A DNA stretch of 64,000 nt. It comes from CAYQEC01 sp964416425. GTDB taxonomy: Bacteria; Actinomycetota; Acidimicrobiia; Spongiisociales; UBA5794. The notes beneath the pieces are model-generated. The model saw only the letters and a program-made list of their open reading frames with translations. It was not told the DNA's origin and did not search any database. The stretch is from positions 4,553 through 68,552 of the forward strand of contig CAYQEC010000012.1 in assembly GCA_964416425.1 (NCBI GenBank). The letters run 5' to 3'. The position numbers were made by a program, and so were the translations under genes. Within the stretch, counting starts at the first letter, position 1. The number at the start of each line of letters is the position of its first letter. Of this stretch, positions 15,967 through 24,849 are shown piece by piece.

Positions 15967-16872
15967 GTGAACCTGAAGGTGTGGGGTGCGATCGTGGCGG
16001 CGGCCGTCGGGTGGGGAACCACCGGTGTCGCCACCCGCGCCGCCCTCGAGGACGGGATCCCTCCCTACGCCATGGTGACGATCCGGGCCGCCCTCACCGC
16101 CGTCTTCATCTACGGGTACCTGCGGATGCGCCACATCTCCCCCGCCCGGGGCCGCCGCCAGTGGACGACCGGGCTCGTGATGGGGGTCACCAACCTCGCC
16201 GTGCCCTTCGTGCTCTTCACCCTGGCCTACCAGTACGCCTCGGCGGGCTTCGTCGGGCTGCTGGTGGCCCTCATCCCGATCGGGACCGCCATCGGGGCCC
16301 ATTACATGCTGGCCGACGAGCCACTCCACGTCGCCAAGGTCGTCGGGCTCACGGTGTCGCTGCTCGGGGTGGGGGTGCTCGTCGCCTCCGGGGACAGCGG
16401 CCTCGCCTCCGGCGGCCGGCCCGTAGCGGCGGTCGCCCTCTCGCTCGGCGCCGTCGTCATGGCGTCCTTCGCCGGTGTCTACGCCAAGCGCCACGTCGGC
16501 AGCTACAGCCCGGTCGAGCTCACGGGGATGCAGTTCGGGACCGGCGCCACCATCTTGGTGGTGGCCATGCTCATCGCCGAGGGCATGCCGCCCGTCATCA
16601 CGGCGTGGGGCTGGTTCCTCATCGTCTACATGGCGATCTTCGGGTCCGTCATCCCCTACACCCTGTTCTACTGGCTCCTCGGCAACGTCACCGCCACCAA
16701 GGCGTCGCTGATCGGGTACGTGGTGCCGCTGGTGGCGCTGGCGGCGGGGGCGCTGCTGCTCGACGAGCGGATCCAGGCTGGGATCGTGCTCGGCGGGATC
16801 CTCATCCTGGGCGGGGTGATCCTCACCGATCGTTCCGAGCGGGTGGTGCGCCCCACCGTGCCGGTTCGGTGA
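15967..16872 (+). CDS. EamA/DMT-superfamily transporter
   Basis: 301 aa, an integral membrane protein with about ten hydrophobic segments in two EamA repeats. The first repeat begins VWGAIVAAAVGWGTTGVATRAAL and the second begins near PVAAVALSLGAVVMASFAGVYAKR. The second ends in a typical LLLDERIQAGIVLGGILILGGV segment. Family members export or import small metabolites such as amino acids; the substrate cannot be told from sequence. It is divergent from treS with a 55-base gap. The GTG start follows a -10 box. Confidence 0.85.
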   Translation: MNLKVWGAIVAAAVGWGTTGVATRAALEDGIPPYAMVTIRAALTAVFIYGYLRMRHISPARGRRQWTTGLVMGVTNLAVPFVLFTLAYQYASAGFVGLLVALIPIGTAIGAHYMLADEPLHVAKVVGLTVSLLGVGVLVASGDSGLASGGRPVAAVALSLGAVVMASFAGVYAKRHVGSYSPVELTGMQFGTGATILVVAMLIAEGMPPVITAWGWFLIVYMAIFGSVIPYTLFYWLLGNVTATKASLIGYVVPLVALAAGALLLDERIQAGIVLGGILILGGVILTDRSERVVRPTVPVR

Positions 16873-16896
16873 CGGATTGTATCCCGGCTGCTCCCG

Positions 16897-16902
16897 TACT
16901 AT
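16897..16902 (+). promoter_or_regulatory. -10 box (TACTAT) for leaderless small membrane protein gene
   Basis: TACTAT ends six bases before the ATG at 16909, a near-consensus -10 box. Confidence 0.6.
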
Positions 16903-16908
16903 TGCGCC

Positions 16909-17154
16909 ATGCGCCGCCGCCCCACCACCGACGCCGCTTCCTTTACGGTGCACCTGGCCCGCAAGGTGGTGGTGGCCGTGGTCGGCCTCGTCACCATCCT
17001 CATCGGGGTGCTCGGGCTGTTCCTTCCCATCCTGCCGGGCATGCTGCTCATCGTCGCCGGGCTCGCCATCCTCGCCACCGAGTTCGCCGTGGCGCGACGG
17101 TGGCTCGACGGCCTCCGCACCCGGTTCCGGCACCTCGTGGAGCGGCGCCGATGA
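16909..17154 (+). CDS. Small PGPGW-like membrane protein
   Basis: 81 aa. The basic N-terminus is followed by one or two hydrophobic segments (VVVAVVGLVTILIGVLGLFL and LLIVAGLAILATEF). The segment ending GLAILATEFAVARRWL matches the PGPGW family of putative transmembrane proteins (PF09656), although the eponymous motif is degenerate (PILPGML). The C-terminus is Arg-rich. Function unknown. It is transcribed from its own promoter, 45 bases before the ABC operon. Confidence 0.65.
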   Translation: MRRRPTTDAASFTVHLARKVVVAVVGLVTILIGVLGLFLPILPGMLLIVAGLAILATEFAVARRWLDGLRTRFRHLVERRR

Positions 17155-17182
17155 GGGGACGCCGGGGGGGGCCCGGAGGCAC

Positions 17183-17188
17183 TAGGGT
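17183..17188 (+). promoter_or_regulatory. Candidate -10 box (TAGGGT) for the ABC transporter operon
   Basis: TAGGGT ends 11 bases before the ATG at 17200, giving a very short leader at most. The operon's four genes overlap one another. Confidence 0.35.
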
Positions 17189-17199
17189 CCTGGCCTGAC

Positions 17200-18108
17200 A
17201 TGACGGACCCGATCATCACGAGCACCGGCCTCGGCCACGCCTACGGCGACATCGTGGCGCTGCATCACGTCGATCTCGAGATCCCTCCGGGTCGGGTCGG
17301 CCTGGTGGGAGCGAACGGGGCGGGGAAGACCACCCTCATCAAGATCCTGCTCGGCGTGCTCCACCCCACCGTCGGCGCTACCACCGTCTTCGGCGCCGAC
17401 CCGCAGACCGAGCCGATCGTGGTGCGGGCCCGCCTCGGCTACATGCCGGAAGGGAGCTGCCTCCCGCTGCATCAGACCGCCGCCGACTTCATCGTCTACG
17501 CCGCCGAGCTGGCCGGCATCCCGCCCCGGGCGGCCCGGCAGCGAGCCTCGGACGTGCTCACCCTCGTCGGCCTCCACGAGGAGCGGTTCCGCTATCTGGG
17601 CGAGTTCTCCACGGGGATGAAGCAGCGGGCCATTTTGGCGCAGGCGATCGTGCACGACCCACGGCTGGTGTTCCTCGACGAGCCGACCGCCGGCCTCGAT
17701 CCGGAAGGCCGTGACGAGATGCTCGACCTCATCTCCCGCCTCGGGGAGTTCGGCATCAACGTCCTGGTGTCGTCCCACGTGCTCCCCGACATCGAGCGCA
17801 CCTGCGACTGGGTGGTCATGCTCGACGGGGGTCGGGTCCTCCGCGCCGGCCCGCTGGAGGGCCTCACCGACACCGGCACCGTCGAGATCGAGCTGGTCGA
17901 CGACCCTGCCCCGGTGGCGGCCGCCCTCACCGCCCGGGGAGCGGTGGTCGAGGTCGACCGCCAGACGATCCTCTTCACGCTGCGGGAAGGTGACGCCTTC
18001 CTGCTTGCCCGCGACGTGCTCGCCGACACCGGCGCCGGGCTGCGCCGCCTCGGCCCTAAGACCACCACCCTGGAGGACATCTTTCTCGAAGAGGAAGGTG
18101 AGACGTGA
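17200..18108 (+). CDS. ABC transporter ATP-binding protein (first pair)
   Basis: 302 aa. Walker A is GANGAGKTT, the signature region is EFSTGMKQR, Walker B is LVFLDEPTAGLD, and the H-loop His is in SSHVLPDIE. The order and the C-terminal domain of about 80 residues (from DDPAPVAAAL) match ABC-2-type exporters. It overlaps the permease gene at 18105 by four bases and heads a four-gene operon of two ATPase/permease pairs. Confidence 0.92.
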   Translation: MTDPIITSTGLGHAYGDIVALHHVDLEIPPGRVGLVGANGAGKTTLIKILLGVLHPTVGATTVFGADPQTEPIVVRARLGYMPEGSCLPLHQTAADFIVYAAELAGIPPRAARQRASDVLTLVGLHEERFRYLGEFSTGMKQRAILAQAIVHDPRLVFLDEPTAGLDPEGRDEMLDLISRLGEFGINVLVSSHVLPDIERTCDWVVMLDGGRVLRAGPLEGLTDTGTVEIELVDDPAPVAAALTARGAVVEVDRQTILFTLREGDAFLLARDVLADTGAGLRRLGPKTTTLEDIFLEEEGET

Positions 18109-18998
18109 GCGACCGCGGCGTCGTCTTCGACCTCGGCTACAGCCCGCACGAGGGCCCGCGCCTCGGACGCTTCGGGGCGGTGCGCGCCGTGCTCAAGGAC
18201 GGGGTGCGGCGGGTGCTCGGGCTGCGACGCAAAGCCCGCCGCAAGGTGATGCCCTGGCTGCTGTTCGGCTTCGCCCTGCTCCCGGCGGCGGTGTTCGTCG
18301 GCCTGGCGTTCTTCGTCGGCAGCTTCAGCCCCGAGGCAGAAAGCCCCTTCGGAGGCCACGTCGAGTACATCGGCCTGGTGGGGACACTGGTGCTGCTCTT
18401 CGTCGCCCTCGCCGGTCCCGAGCTGCTCATCCCCGACCGGGAGGAGGGGGTGCTGGCGGTGTACAGCTCCCGCCCCCTCACCGTCGGCGACTACCTGCTG
18501 GCGCGGGCGGGGGCGATGGCGATCGTGGTCGCCGGCTTCATGATCGTGCCCAACCTCCTCATGTACGTCGGGTTCGCCGCCCTCGACGAGCGGGGTTTCG
18601 CCTCGACCCTGGTCGGGAACTGGGCCGACCTGCTGCGCATCCTGGGGGCCACCGCCGCCTATCTCCTGGCCTACGGGGCGCCGGCCCTGCTCATCGCCAC
18701 CTACGCCAAGCGCAACGGCCCCGCCACCGGGGTCTACCTGGCGGTCATCCTCGGATCGACCGGGCTGGCCCAGGGACTCAGCCAGGCCGCCGACATCCCG
18801 GGGGGACGCTGGGGCTCCCTGCTCTCGCTGGTCCAGCACCCCGAGATCGTGCGGTCGTGGATCTTCGGGCGCGTCCCCGACACCGGCTCGATCCCGACCG
18901 AAGCCGGGTTTGACCCGTGGGTGTCGCTCGCCGTCATCATCGCCATCGCGGTCCTCACCGGGGTGCTGATCCACCGCCGCTACCGGAGGTTGATGTGA
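18105..18998 (+). CDS. ABC-2 type permease (first pair)
   Basis: 297 aa from a GTG overlapping the preceding TGA. After a basic N-terminus (LGLRRKARRKVMPW) there are about six hydrophobic segments, for example LLFGFALLPAAVFVGLAFFV and IGLVGTLVLLFVALAGPELL. The last segment ends in LTGVLIHRRYRRL. The pattern, and ELLIPDREEGVLAVYSSRPL, fit ABC-2 membrane subunits that pair with single ATPases. The exported substrate is unknown. Confidence 0.85.
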   Translation: MSDRGVVFDLGYSPHEGPRLGRFGAVRAVLKDGVRRVLGLRRKARRKVMPWLLFGFALLPAAVFVGLAFFVGSFSPEAESPFGGHVEYIGLVGTLVLLFVALAGPELLIPDREEGVLAVYSSRPLTVGDYLLARAGAMAIVVAGFMIVPNLLMYVGFAALDERGFASTLVGNWADLLRILGATAAYLLAYGAPALLIATYAKRNGPATGVYLAVILGSTGLAQGLSQAADIPGGRWGSLLSLVQHPEIVRSWIFGRVPDTGSIPTEAGFDPWVSLAVIIAIAVLTGVLIHRRYRRLM

Positions 18999-19951
18999 CC
19001 GACGCCGCCGTCGCATCCAACCCGGCGCTGGTCGCCGACGCCACGGTCGAGGCGACCGCGGTGTCGAAGTGGTTCGGCCACAAGGTGGCGGTCTCCGACG
19101 TGACCTGCTCCTTCGGGCCCGGCCTCACCGGTCTGCTCGGACCGAACGGCGCCGGCAAGACCACCCTGCTCCGGATGATGTGCGGCCTCACCGTCCCCTC
19201 CGAGGGCACCCTCACCATCGACGGGCAGCTGCCGCGGCGCGAGGTGGAGGTGTACGAGCGCCTCGGTTTCGTCCCCGAGGAGGCGGCGGTGTACGGGGCG
19301 CTCACCGGGCGCGAGTTCGTCGAGTACGCCGCCAAGCTCACCGGGCTCGCCGACCCGAAGGCGGCCGCGGCCCGCACCATCGCCGTCGTCGAGCTGGAGG
19401 ATGCCGCCGACCGGGTCATCGGCGGCTACTCGAAGGGCATGCGGCAGCGGGTCAAGGTGGCGGCGGCGCTGGTGCACGAACCGCAGATCCTCATCCTCGA
19501 CGAGCCCCTCAACGGCACCGACCCGATCCAGCGGGCCCACCTCATCGCCCTCTTCCGCCGGCTCGGCGACGAGGGCCACACCGTGATCGTCTCCTCCCAC
19601 GTGCTGCAGGAGGTCGAGCGCATGACCGACCGGGTCATCGCCATGGTGGACGGCAAGCTGGCCGCCGCCGGCCACATCGGCGCCATCCGCCGGGCGATGT
19701 CCGACATCCCCTACCGGGTGCTGATCGAGACCGACGACACCCGCCGCCTCGGAGCAGCCCTGGTGGGAAGCGACGTCGTGTTCGGGGTCACCGTCGACGG
19801 CGCCGCCCTCCGGGTGGAGACCACCGACCTCGCCTCGCTGGGCCGGGTCATCGCCCGGCTGGCACGAGACCTCGACCTGCGACTCACCCGCTTCCGGCCC
19901 GAGGACGAATCGCTCGAGAGCGTGTTCCGCTACCTGGTGAGGCGCCGATGA
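18995..19951 (+). CDS. ABC transporter ATP-binding protein (second pair)
   Basis: 318 aa. Walker A is GPNGAGKTT, the signature region is GYSKGMRQR, and Walker B is ILILDEPLNGTDP. GVTV...RLTRFRPEDESLESVFRYLV near the C-terminus is typical of ABC-2 ATPases. In place of the usual AGLDP after Walker B it reads NGTDP, which some paralogues have. The GTG start (18995) overlaps the previous stop and is preceded by CGGAGG. It overlaps the downstream permease gene by four bases. Confidence 0.92.
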   Translation: MTDAAVASNPALVADATVEATAVSKWFGHKVAVSDVTCSFGPGLTGLLGPNGAGKTTLLRMMCGLTVPSEGTLTIDGQLPRREVEVYERLGFVPEEAAVYGALTGREFVEYAAKLTGLADPKAAAARTIAVVELEDAADRVIGGYSKGMRQRVKVAAALVHEPQILILDEPLNGTDPIQRAHLIALFRRLGDEGHTVIVSSHVLQEVERMTDRVIAMVDGKLAAAGHIGAIRRAMSDIPYRVLIETDDTRRLGAALVGSDVVFGVTVDGAALRVETTDLASLGRVIARLARDLDLRLTRFRPEDESLESVFRYLVRRR

Positions 19952-20709
19952 CCGCGGTGCTCGCCATCACCCGCATGACCGTCCGCCAGGTGCTCGGACT
20001 GCGCCGCCTCATCGGCCTCGCCCTGCTCGCGGTGGCGCCGGCCGGCATCTTCTTCCTCGGCAGCGCGCGCAGCGACCCGGGCCGCATCGCCGAAGGACTC
20101 GCCGGAGCCGTCGTCGGAGCTTTTATCAACCTCGTCGTCCCCGTCATCACGCTGATCATGGCGTCCTCGGTGCTCGGCTCCGAGCGCCGCGACCAGACCC
20201 TGTCGTTCCTCGTGCTCCGCCCCATCTCCCGCCTCTCCATCGCCGGCGCCAAGCTCGCCGCCGCTTTCGTCACCGCCTTCGCCCTCACCGGGTTCGGGGC
20301 GCTGGCTTTAGGGATCGTCGCCTTGGTCAGGTTGCACGACGCCGGCTACGTCGTCCCGCTGCTGGTGGGCACCGCCGTCGCCACCCTCGCCTACGCCGCC
20401 ATCTTCATGCCGCTCGGCTACATCACCGAGCGCGCCACGCTCATCGGCCTCGCCTACGTCTTCGTGTGGGAGAACGGCATCGCCGGGGCTCTCGAAGGCC
20501 TTGCCGGGCTCTCCCCGTGGCGGCTCGGATTCTCGGCGATGGTGGACCTCGCCCCGGCGAGCTTCGAGACCGCCATCGCCGACATCCGCAGCTTCGCCCT
20601 CGGCACACTGGAGCCGGGCGCCGGCGGATCGATCGTCAAGGTCCTGGTGCTGGGCGTGCTCTCCGTCGTCGTCACCGGCTGGATCCTGCGGCGCCGCGAT
20701 CTCGCCTAG
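19948..20709 (+). CDS. ABC-2 type permease (second pair)
   Basis: 253 aa with six hydrophobic segments: LIGLALLAVAPAGIFFLG, VVGAFINLVVPVITLIMASSVLG, LAAAFVTAFALTGFGALALG, LLVGTAVATLAYAAIFMPLG, LIGLAYVFVWENGIAGA and the last ending VVVTGWILRRRDLA. The SERRDQTLSFLVLRPISR loop after the second segment is typical of ABC-2 permeases. It is the last gene of the four-gene operon; the 108-base gap downstream carries the murJ promoter. Confidence 0.85.
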   Translation: MTAVLAITRMTVRQVLGLRRLIGLALLAVAPAGIFFLGSARSDPGRIAEGLAGAVVGAFINLVVPVITLIMASSVLGSERRDQTLSFLVLRPISRLSIAGAKLAAAFVTAFALTGFGALALGIVALVRLHDAGYVVPLLVGTAVATLAYAAIFMPLGYITERATLIGLAYVFVWENGIAGALEGLAGLSPWRLGFSAMVDLAPASFETAIADIRSFALGTLEPGAGGSIVKVLVLGVLSVVVTGWILRRRDLA

Positions 20710-20805
20710 CGCCCACCAGCCGCCCCTCCCCCGCCGTTCCTGCCCGGTGTCACGCCACGCCCACCGAAACCGACGGAATACAGGGGCGCAACCGCCGATC
20801 GCGGC

Positions 20806-20811
20806 TACCTT
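20806..20811 (+). promoter_or_regulatory. -10 box (TACCTT) for leaderless murJ
   Basis: TACCTT ends six bases before the murJ GTG. Confidence 0.5.
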
Positions 20812-20817
20812 CACCCC

Positions 20818-22434
20818 GTGACGACACACCGGATCCCGTCGCTCGGCCGTCGCATGGGAACCGCGGCCCTCATCGTCTCCGGAGGGGTGCTGCTGTCCCG
20901 CGTCCTCGGCCAGGTGCGGGACGTCGTCTTCGCCTCCATGCTCGGCGCCGACGGGGTCACCGACCAGTACGTCGCCGCCTTCACCATCCCCGACTTCCTC
21001 AACTACCTGCTGGCGGGCGGCTTCCTCTCCATCACCTTCATCCCGATCTTCTCCCACTACCTGGCCGACGACGACGAGGACGGCGGCTGGGCCGCCCTCA
21101 CCGCCATCATCCGGCCGATCGCAGTAGCGATCACCGCCCTGGTGGTGGCCGGGGTGGCGCTCGCCCCCACCGTCATCGAGCTGCTCTTCCCCCGCTTCAC
21201 GCCCGAGCAGATCGACGCCACCGTCCACCTCACCCGGATCGTGTTGCCCGCCCAGCTCTTCTTCGTCGTCGGGGCGCTCTTCACCGCGGTCCAGTACACC
21301 AAGGGCGTCTTCACCATCCCGACCCTGGCCCCCATCGTCTACAACCTCGGGATCATCGCCGGCGGGGTCGCCTATGCCCTGGTGGTGGGCGAGGCCGATC
21401 CGGAGGGGTTCGTCTGGGGGGCCCTGGCCGGCGCCTTCGTCGGGAACTTCGCCCTCCAGTGGTGGGGAGCCCGCCGGGTCGGGATGCACTTCAGTCGCGG
21501 CCTGTCGTGGCGGCATCCGGCGCTGCGTGAGTACCTGCTCATCGCCCTGCCGCTGATGATCGGCCAGTCGATCGTGGTGCTCGACGAGACCTTCATGCGC
21601 ATCTTCGGCCAGTACGTCGGGACCGGCGCCCAGACCGAGCTGCGGTACGCCCGCCAGACGATGCTGGTCCCGGTCGGCGTCATCGCCCAGGCCGCCGCCG
21701 TCGCCGCCTACCCGTTCCTGGCCCGCCTCTTCGCCGAAGGGCGGATCGAGGCCATGAAGCGCACCGTCGACAAGGCGCTCCGCTACGTGGTGGTGCTCGC
21801 CATGGTCGCCACCGGGCTGGTCGCCGCCATGAGCACCCCCATCGTGCGGGCCCTCTTCCAGCGCTACCAGTTCACCGCCACCGACACCGCCGCCACCGCT
21901 GCAGCCCTCTTCTGCTACGCCTTCGCCATCCCGTTGTGGGGCATGCTGCAGATCCTTAACCGCGCCTTCTACGCCCGGCGCGAGATGTGGACGCCGGTGG
22001 TGGTCGGCACCGCCGCCACCCTCGCCGCCATCCCCATCTACGCCATGCTGCAGAACGCCTACGGGCTGCGCGGGGTGGCGATCGCCTCGGCGCTGGTGCT
22101 CGCCATCTACACGTCCATCCTCGCCACCATCTGGTACGGCGACGCGGACGGCGCCCGGCGGTTGCGAGGCGTGCTCACCGTCGCCGGCCGGGCGGTGCCG
22201 CTCATCGCCGCCGGGGCGGTGGCGGCCGCCCTCGTCAGCCGCGCTGTGCAAGGGGTGGTGCCCACCGGGTTCGCCGGCTCGATCGCGGCAGTGGCCCTGG
22301 GCACGGTTGCCTTCGCCGCGGTGGCATTCGGGTTCGGGGGCGTGCTCCACGACTGGTCCGCGGCGCGCCGTGCCGGTGGCGTGACGGAGGACGAGGAGCG
22401 GGTCCGGCCCCTCCCCCCCTACCCGGAGGAGTAG
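20818..22434 (+). CDS. murJ: MurJ-type lipid II / polyprenyl-linked glycan flippase
   Basis: 538 aa, MviN/MurJ family with about 14 transmembrane segments. Hallmarks are GGVLLSRVLGQVRDVVFA near the N-terminus, VTDQYVAAFTIPDFLNYLLAGGFLS, and RRVGMHFSRGLSWRHPALREYLLIALPLMIGQ. In the cell it would flip lipid-linked peptidoglycan precursor across the membrane. It is a single gene with its own leaderless promoter. It could instead serve another undecaprenyl-linked glycan, as a large glycan locus lies downstream in the window. Confidence 0.88.
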   Translation: MTTHRIPSLGRRMGTAALIVSGGVLLSRVLGQVRDVVFASMLGADGVTDQYVAAFTIPDFLNYLLAGGFLSITFIPIFSHYLADDDEDGGWAALTAIIRPIAVAITALVVAGVALAPTVIELLFPRFTPEQIDATVHLTRIVLPAQLFFVVGALFTAVQYTKGVFTIPTLAPIVYNLGIIAGGVAYALVVGEADPEGFVWGALAGAFVGNFALQWWGARRVGMHFSRGLSWRHPALREYLLIALPLMIGQSIVVLDETFMRIFGQYVGTGAQTELRYARQTMLVPVGVIAQAAAVAAYPFLARLFAEGRIEAMKRTVDKALRYVVVLAMVATGLVAAMSTPIVRALFQRYQFTATDTAATAAALFCYAFAIPLWGMLQILNRAFYARREMWTPVVVGTAATLAAIPIYAMLQNAYGLRGVAIASALVLAIYTSILATIWYGDADGARRLRGVLTVAGRAVPLIAAGAVAAALVSRAVQGVVPTGFAGSIAAVALGTVAFAAVAFGFGGVLHDWSAARRAGGVTEDEERVRPLPPYPEE

Positions 22435-22497
22435 CGAGCCGTCACGCGGGAGAGGGCCGCCAAGGGGCGACCCTCTTCGACTGGTCCGGTGCCCGGT

Positions 22498-22914
22498 TCA
22501 GGCCGGCGGATAGACCCCCGCCGAAGCCGAAGCCTCGGTCTGCCAGAAGATGTCCGACACCTCCTGAATGAGGTCGATCAGCTTCTGCGACACGTCCGGA
22601 TCCATCGACTTCTTGGCATCCCCCGCCTGCTTGATGGCACGCCAGAAGAGGTCGTGCAGCTGGGGGAACTGATCGAGGTGCGGCGGCTTGAAGAAGTCGG
22701 TCCACAGCACCGAGAGATGATGCTTGACCAGCTCGGCGCGCTCCTCCTTGATGGAGATGCAGCGCGCCCGGAAGACGTCGTCGTCGGATGCGTGGTACTT
22801 GGTGCAGCAGTTCAGCACCGACTTGGCCTCGATCATCGCCTGCGCCGGGTCGTAGACCCCGCAGAACAGGTCGCAATGGGCATGAGCCACTCGGGTCGGT
22901 CGGAACAGACCCAC
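22498..22914 (-). CDS. sodN: Nickel superoxide dismutase
   Basis: 138 aa. The sequence aligns with Streptomyces SodN through KEERAELVKHHLSVLW and DFFKPPHL. The nickel hook begins at His13 after a 12-residue propeptide: His13-Cys14-Asp-Leu-Phe-Cys18-Gly-Val-Tyr21. These correspond to the mature His1, Cys2, Cys6 and Tyr9 ligands and gate residue. The usual Pro at mature position 5 is Phe17 here. The GTG start at 22914 follows an AGGAGGTG ribosome site. The divergent gene 124 bases away encodes SodX, the protease that exposes His1. Confidence 0.93.
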   Translation of the reverse strand: MGLFRPTRVAHAHCDLFCGVYDPAQAMIEAKSVLNCCTKYHASDDDVFRARCISIKEERAELVKHHLSVLWTDFFKPPHLDQFPQLHDLFWRAIKQAGDAKKSMDPDVSQKLIDLIQEVSDIFWQTEASASAGVYPPA

Positions 22915-23038
22915 GGGTCACCTCCTGTGATACTCGATTGTTGCTTCACCGATCGACCCTACACCTTGCCCGCGCCCTGGGTTACGGCCCCGCCGGTGGG
23001 CGTTTCGACCTCTACACTCGGGGTCCGAAAGGAGCAGC

Positions 23039-23527
23039 GTGCGCCGTCGCAAAGGATCCCTGGCCGCCCTCGGCGCCGTCGTCCTGGCGGCCGTCGCCTC
23101 GCTGCGGGGCCGGGTCCGCCGCTACGTCGTCGCCGAGGATTCGATGCGCCCCTTCTTCCGGCCCGGCGACTACCTGATCGCCCAGCGCCTCACCCGGCTC
23201 CCCGAACGGGGCAGCGTCGTGATCATCCCCCACCCGGCCCGAGAGGGCTTCGAGCTGGTGAAGCGGGTGGTGGGGCTGCCCGGGGAGCGGATCACGATCG
23301 CCAACGGTCAGGTGCACGTCGACGGGGGGGTGCTCGCCGAACCGTGGGCGGACGGGATCACCCGCCCCGAAGGCGACTGGCGGCTCGGGCCGGACGAGCT
23401 GTTCGTGCTCGGCGACCATCGGGCCGTGTCGGTCGACGACAGCCGCACCCTCGGGCCTGTGACCGCCCCCGCCCGCTGGAAGGTGACAGCCCGCTACTGG
23501 CCCCCGGGGAGCATCGGCCTGCTGTGA
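23039..23527 (+). CDS. sodX: Nickel-type superoxide dismutase maturation protease (S26 family)
   Basis: 162 aa. A signal-peptidase-I-like protein: the nucleophile Ser in EDSMRPFFRPGDYLI, the general-base Lys in KRVVGLPGERI, and the conserved LGDHRAVSVDDSR box. Its short length, single N-terminal hydrophobic segment and position beside sodN fit SodX, which removes the SodN propeptide. The GTG start is set by AAAGGAG at 23028-23034; a TACACT box lies at 23013-23018. The substrate assignment rests on the neighbour. Confidence 0.88.
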   Translation: MRRRKGSLAALGAVVLAAVASLRGRVRRYVVAEDSMRPFFRPGDYLIAQRLTRLPERGSVVIIPHPAREGFELVKRVVGLPGERITIANGQVHVDGGVLAEPWADGITRPEGDWRLGPDELFVLGDHRAVSVDDSRTLGPVTAPARWKVTARYWPPGSIGLL

Positions 23528-23531
23528 CCGG

Positions 23532-24164
23532 CTAGGGCTTGCGGGCCAGCAGCAGCACGCCGGTGGCGTCCCCCTCCTGGTCGTCGCGTTCCACGTGCCG
23601 CAGCACCCGCTCGTTGCGCTCGATGGCGAGATCGCCGAAGTCGGCGGCGAGTTCCTGCTCGGTGTAGAGCACATCCGGCGACGACGGTCCCCCGACGCCG
23701 TGCTCCAGGTTGTCGCGATGGTGGGCGATCAGCAGCAGGGTGCCCCCCGGCGCCAGCGCCCGGACCGCCTTGGCGTGGATCACGATCCGCGTTGCGGCAG
23801 GGAGCTGCAGGTAGGAGAGCAGCACGAGATCGAATGCCGCCTCCTCGGGCTCCCAGGTGAGCAGGTCGGCGCTGACGAACCGGATGTCGAGACCGGCCTG
23901 CCGGGCCCAGGCGGCGGCTTGCCCGGTCGCCACCTCCGACAGGTCGACGGCGAGGACCGCGTGGCCCTGCTGCGCCAGCCAGACGGCGTTGCGGCCCTGC
24001 CCGCTGCCGAGGTCGAGGGCGCGGCCCGGGGGGAGGCCGCCGAGGTGCTCGGCGACGAAGGCGTTCGGCTCGGATCCGAACGCCATCCCCCGCTCGGCGT
24101 AGCGGTCGTCCCAGCGCCGCCGGTACTCGTCGCTGCTCATCCCGCCGAAGCCGTCACCGCCCAT
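23532..24164 (-). CDS. Class I SAM-dependent methyltransferase (TehB-like)
   Basis: 210 aa. The N-terminus WDDRYAERGMAFGSEPNAFV precedes a canonical SAM site, LDLGSGQGRNAVWLAQQGHAVLAVDLS (motif I near residue 50). It is followed by SADLLTWEPEEAAFDLVLLSYLQLP and LAPGGTLLLIAHH. The early WDxRY pattern is typical of TehB/thiopurine-type small-molecule methyltransferases. The substrate is unknown. It converges with sodX with only four bases between stops. Confidence 0.85.
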   Translation of the reverse strand: MGGDGFGGMSSDEYRRRWDDRYAERGMAFGSEPNAFVAEHLGGLPPGRALDLGSGQGRNAVWLAQQGHAVLAVDLSEVATGQAAAWARQAGLDIRFVSADLLTWEPEEAAFDLVLLSYLQLPAATRIVIHAKAVRALAPGGTLLLIAHHRDNLEHGVGGPSSPDVLYTEQELAADFGDLAIERNERVLRHVERDDQEGDATGVLLLARKP

Positions 24165-24206
24165 GGCTCCGATGCTATCGGCGCCCGGAGTGGGGACCCA
24201 ATCGGA

Positions 24207-24764
24207 TCATCCGCCGCCCAGATTGCCCAGATCCTCGGCGCTGAGGCATTCGCCCATCAGGGAGAACATCTTGGCCATGACGGCCTCGTTGGCCACCGAG
24301 CCGCCCGACGGGTCCTCCAACGACGCCTTCGCCATCTCGGCGATGAGCTCGTCGTCGAAGCCGTCGGCGATGCACTTGGCACCGTCCTCGCTGACACCGG
24401 AGGCCAGCATCTGCTCGGCGATGACCGCCCGGAAATCGACGCAGTCGACCATGACCTTGGACATCTTGTCGATGTCGTCTGCGCTCAGGTCGGCGGTGTC
24501 GGGAGTGGCGCCTTCCGCCAGGGCGTCGGCACCGAGACCGACGGCCGCGAGACGGTCGGCGCCCATCTCGCTCACGATGCCGTTCCCGAAGCAGGCCGCC
24601 TCCTCGGCGCCGATACCCTCGGTGGGCCCGGCGCTGGCCAGCATCTCCTGGGCGATGGCGTCGGCCAGGACCTGATCGTCGGCGCTCAGATCCCCCCCAC
24701 CGTCGCTGCCGCAGGCGGCGACCAGCAGCGCCAGGGCCGCTCCCACCATCAACAGTCTCTTCAT
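24207..24764 (-). CDS. Repeat-containing predicted lipoprotein
   Basis: 185 aa. The signal MKRLLMVGAALALLVAAC ends in a lipobox. The mature part has two homologous stretches: ADAIAQEMLASAGPTEGIGA...CFGNGIVSEMGADRLAAVG, and RAVIAEQMLASGVSEDGAKC...GFDDELIAEMAKASL. Each has a Cys and the IA-x-EMLAS start. Further cysteines lie in VMVDCVDF and LMGECLSAE. It resembles small helical, Cys-containing lipoproteins of Acidimicrobiia-like actinobacteria and, in layout, the lipoproteins at 7088 and 7600. Function unknown. Confidence 0.75.
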   Translation of the reverse strand: MKRLLMVGAALALLVAACGSDGGGDLSADDQVLADAIAQEMLASAGPTEGIGAEEAACFGNGIVSEMGADRLAAVGLGADALAEGATPDTADLSADDIDKMSKVMVDCVDFRAVIAEQMLASGVSEDGAKCIADGFDDELIAEMAKASLEDPSGGSVANEAVMAKMFSLMGECLSAEDLGNLGGG

Positions 24765-24849
24765 CAGGCTCTCCCTCGTGTTCGGTGAGTGGACAGATGA
24801 GTGGACAATACCCGGCGCCGGGCCCTGCGACGTGGCATCAAGCGGCGGC

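Noticed and set aside
14866..17133. A 755-codon minus-strand frame over treS, the EamA gene and the small membrane protein gene.
   Set aside because: It overlaps genes with clear motifs in another frame and shows shadow-type composition (His/Asp/Gly/Pro-rich).
20308..22350. A 680-codon minus-strand frame over murJ.
   Set aside because: It is antisense to murJ, is Gly/Asp/Glu/His-rich and has no signal or domain.
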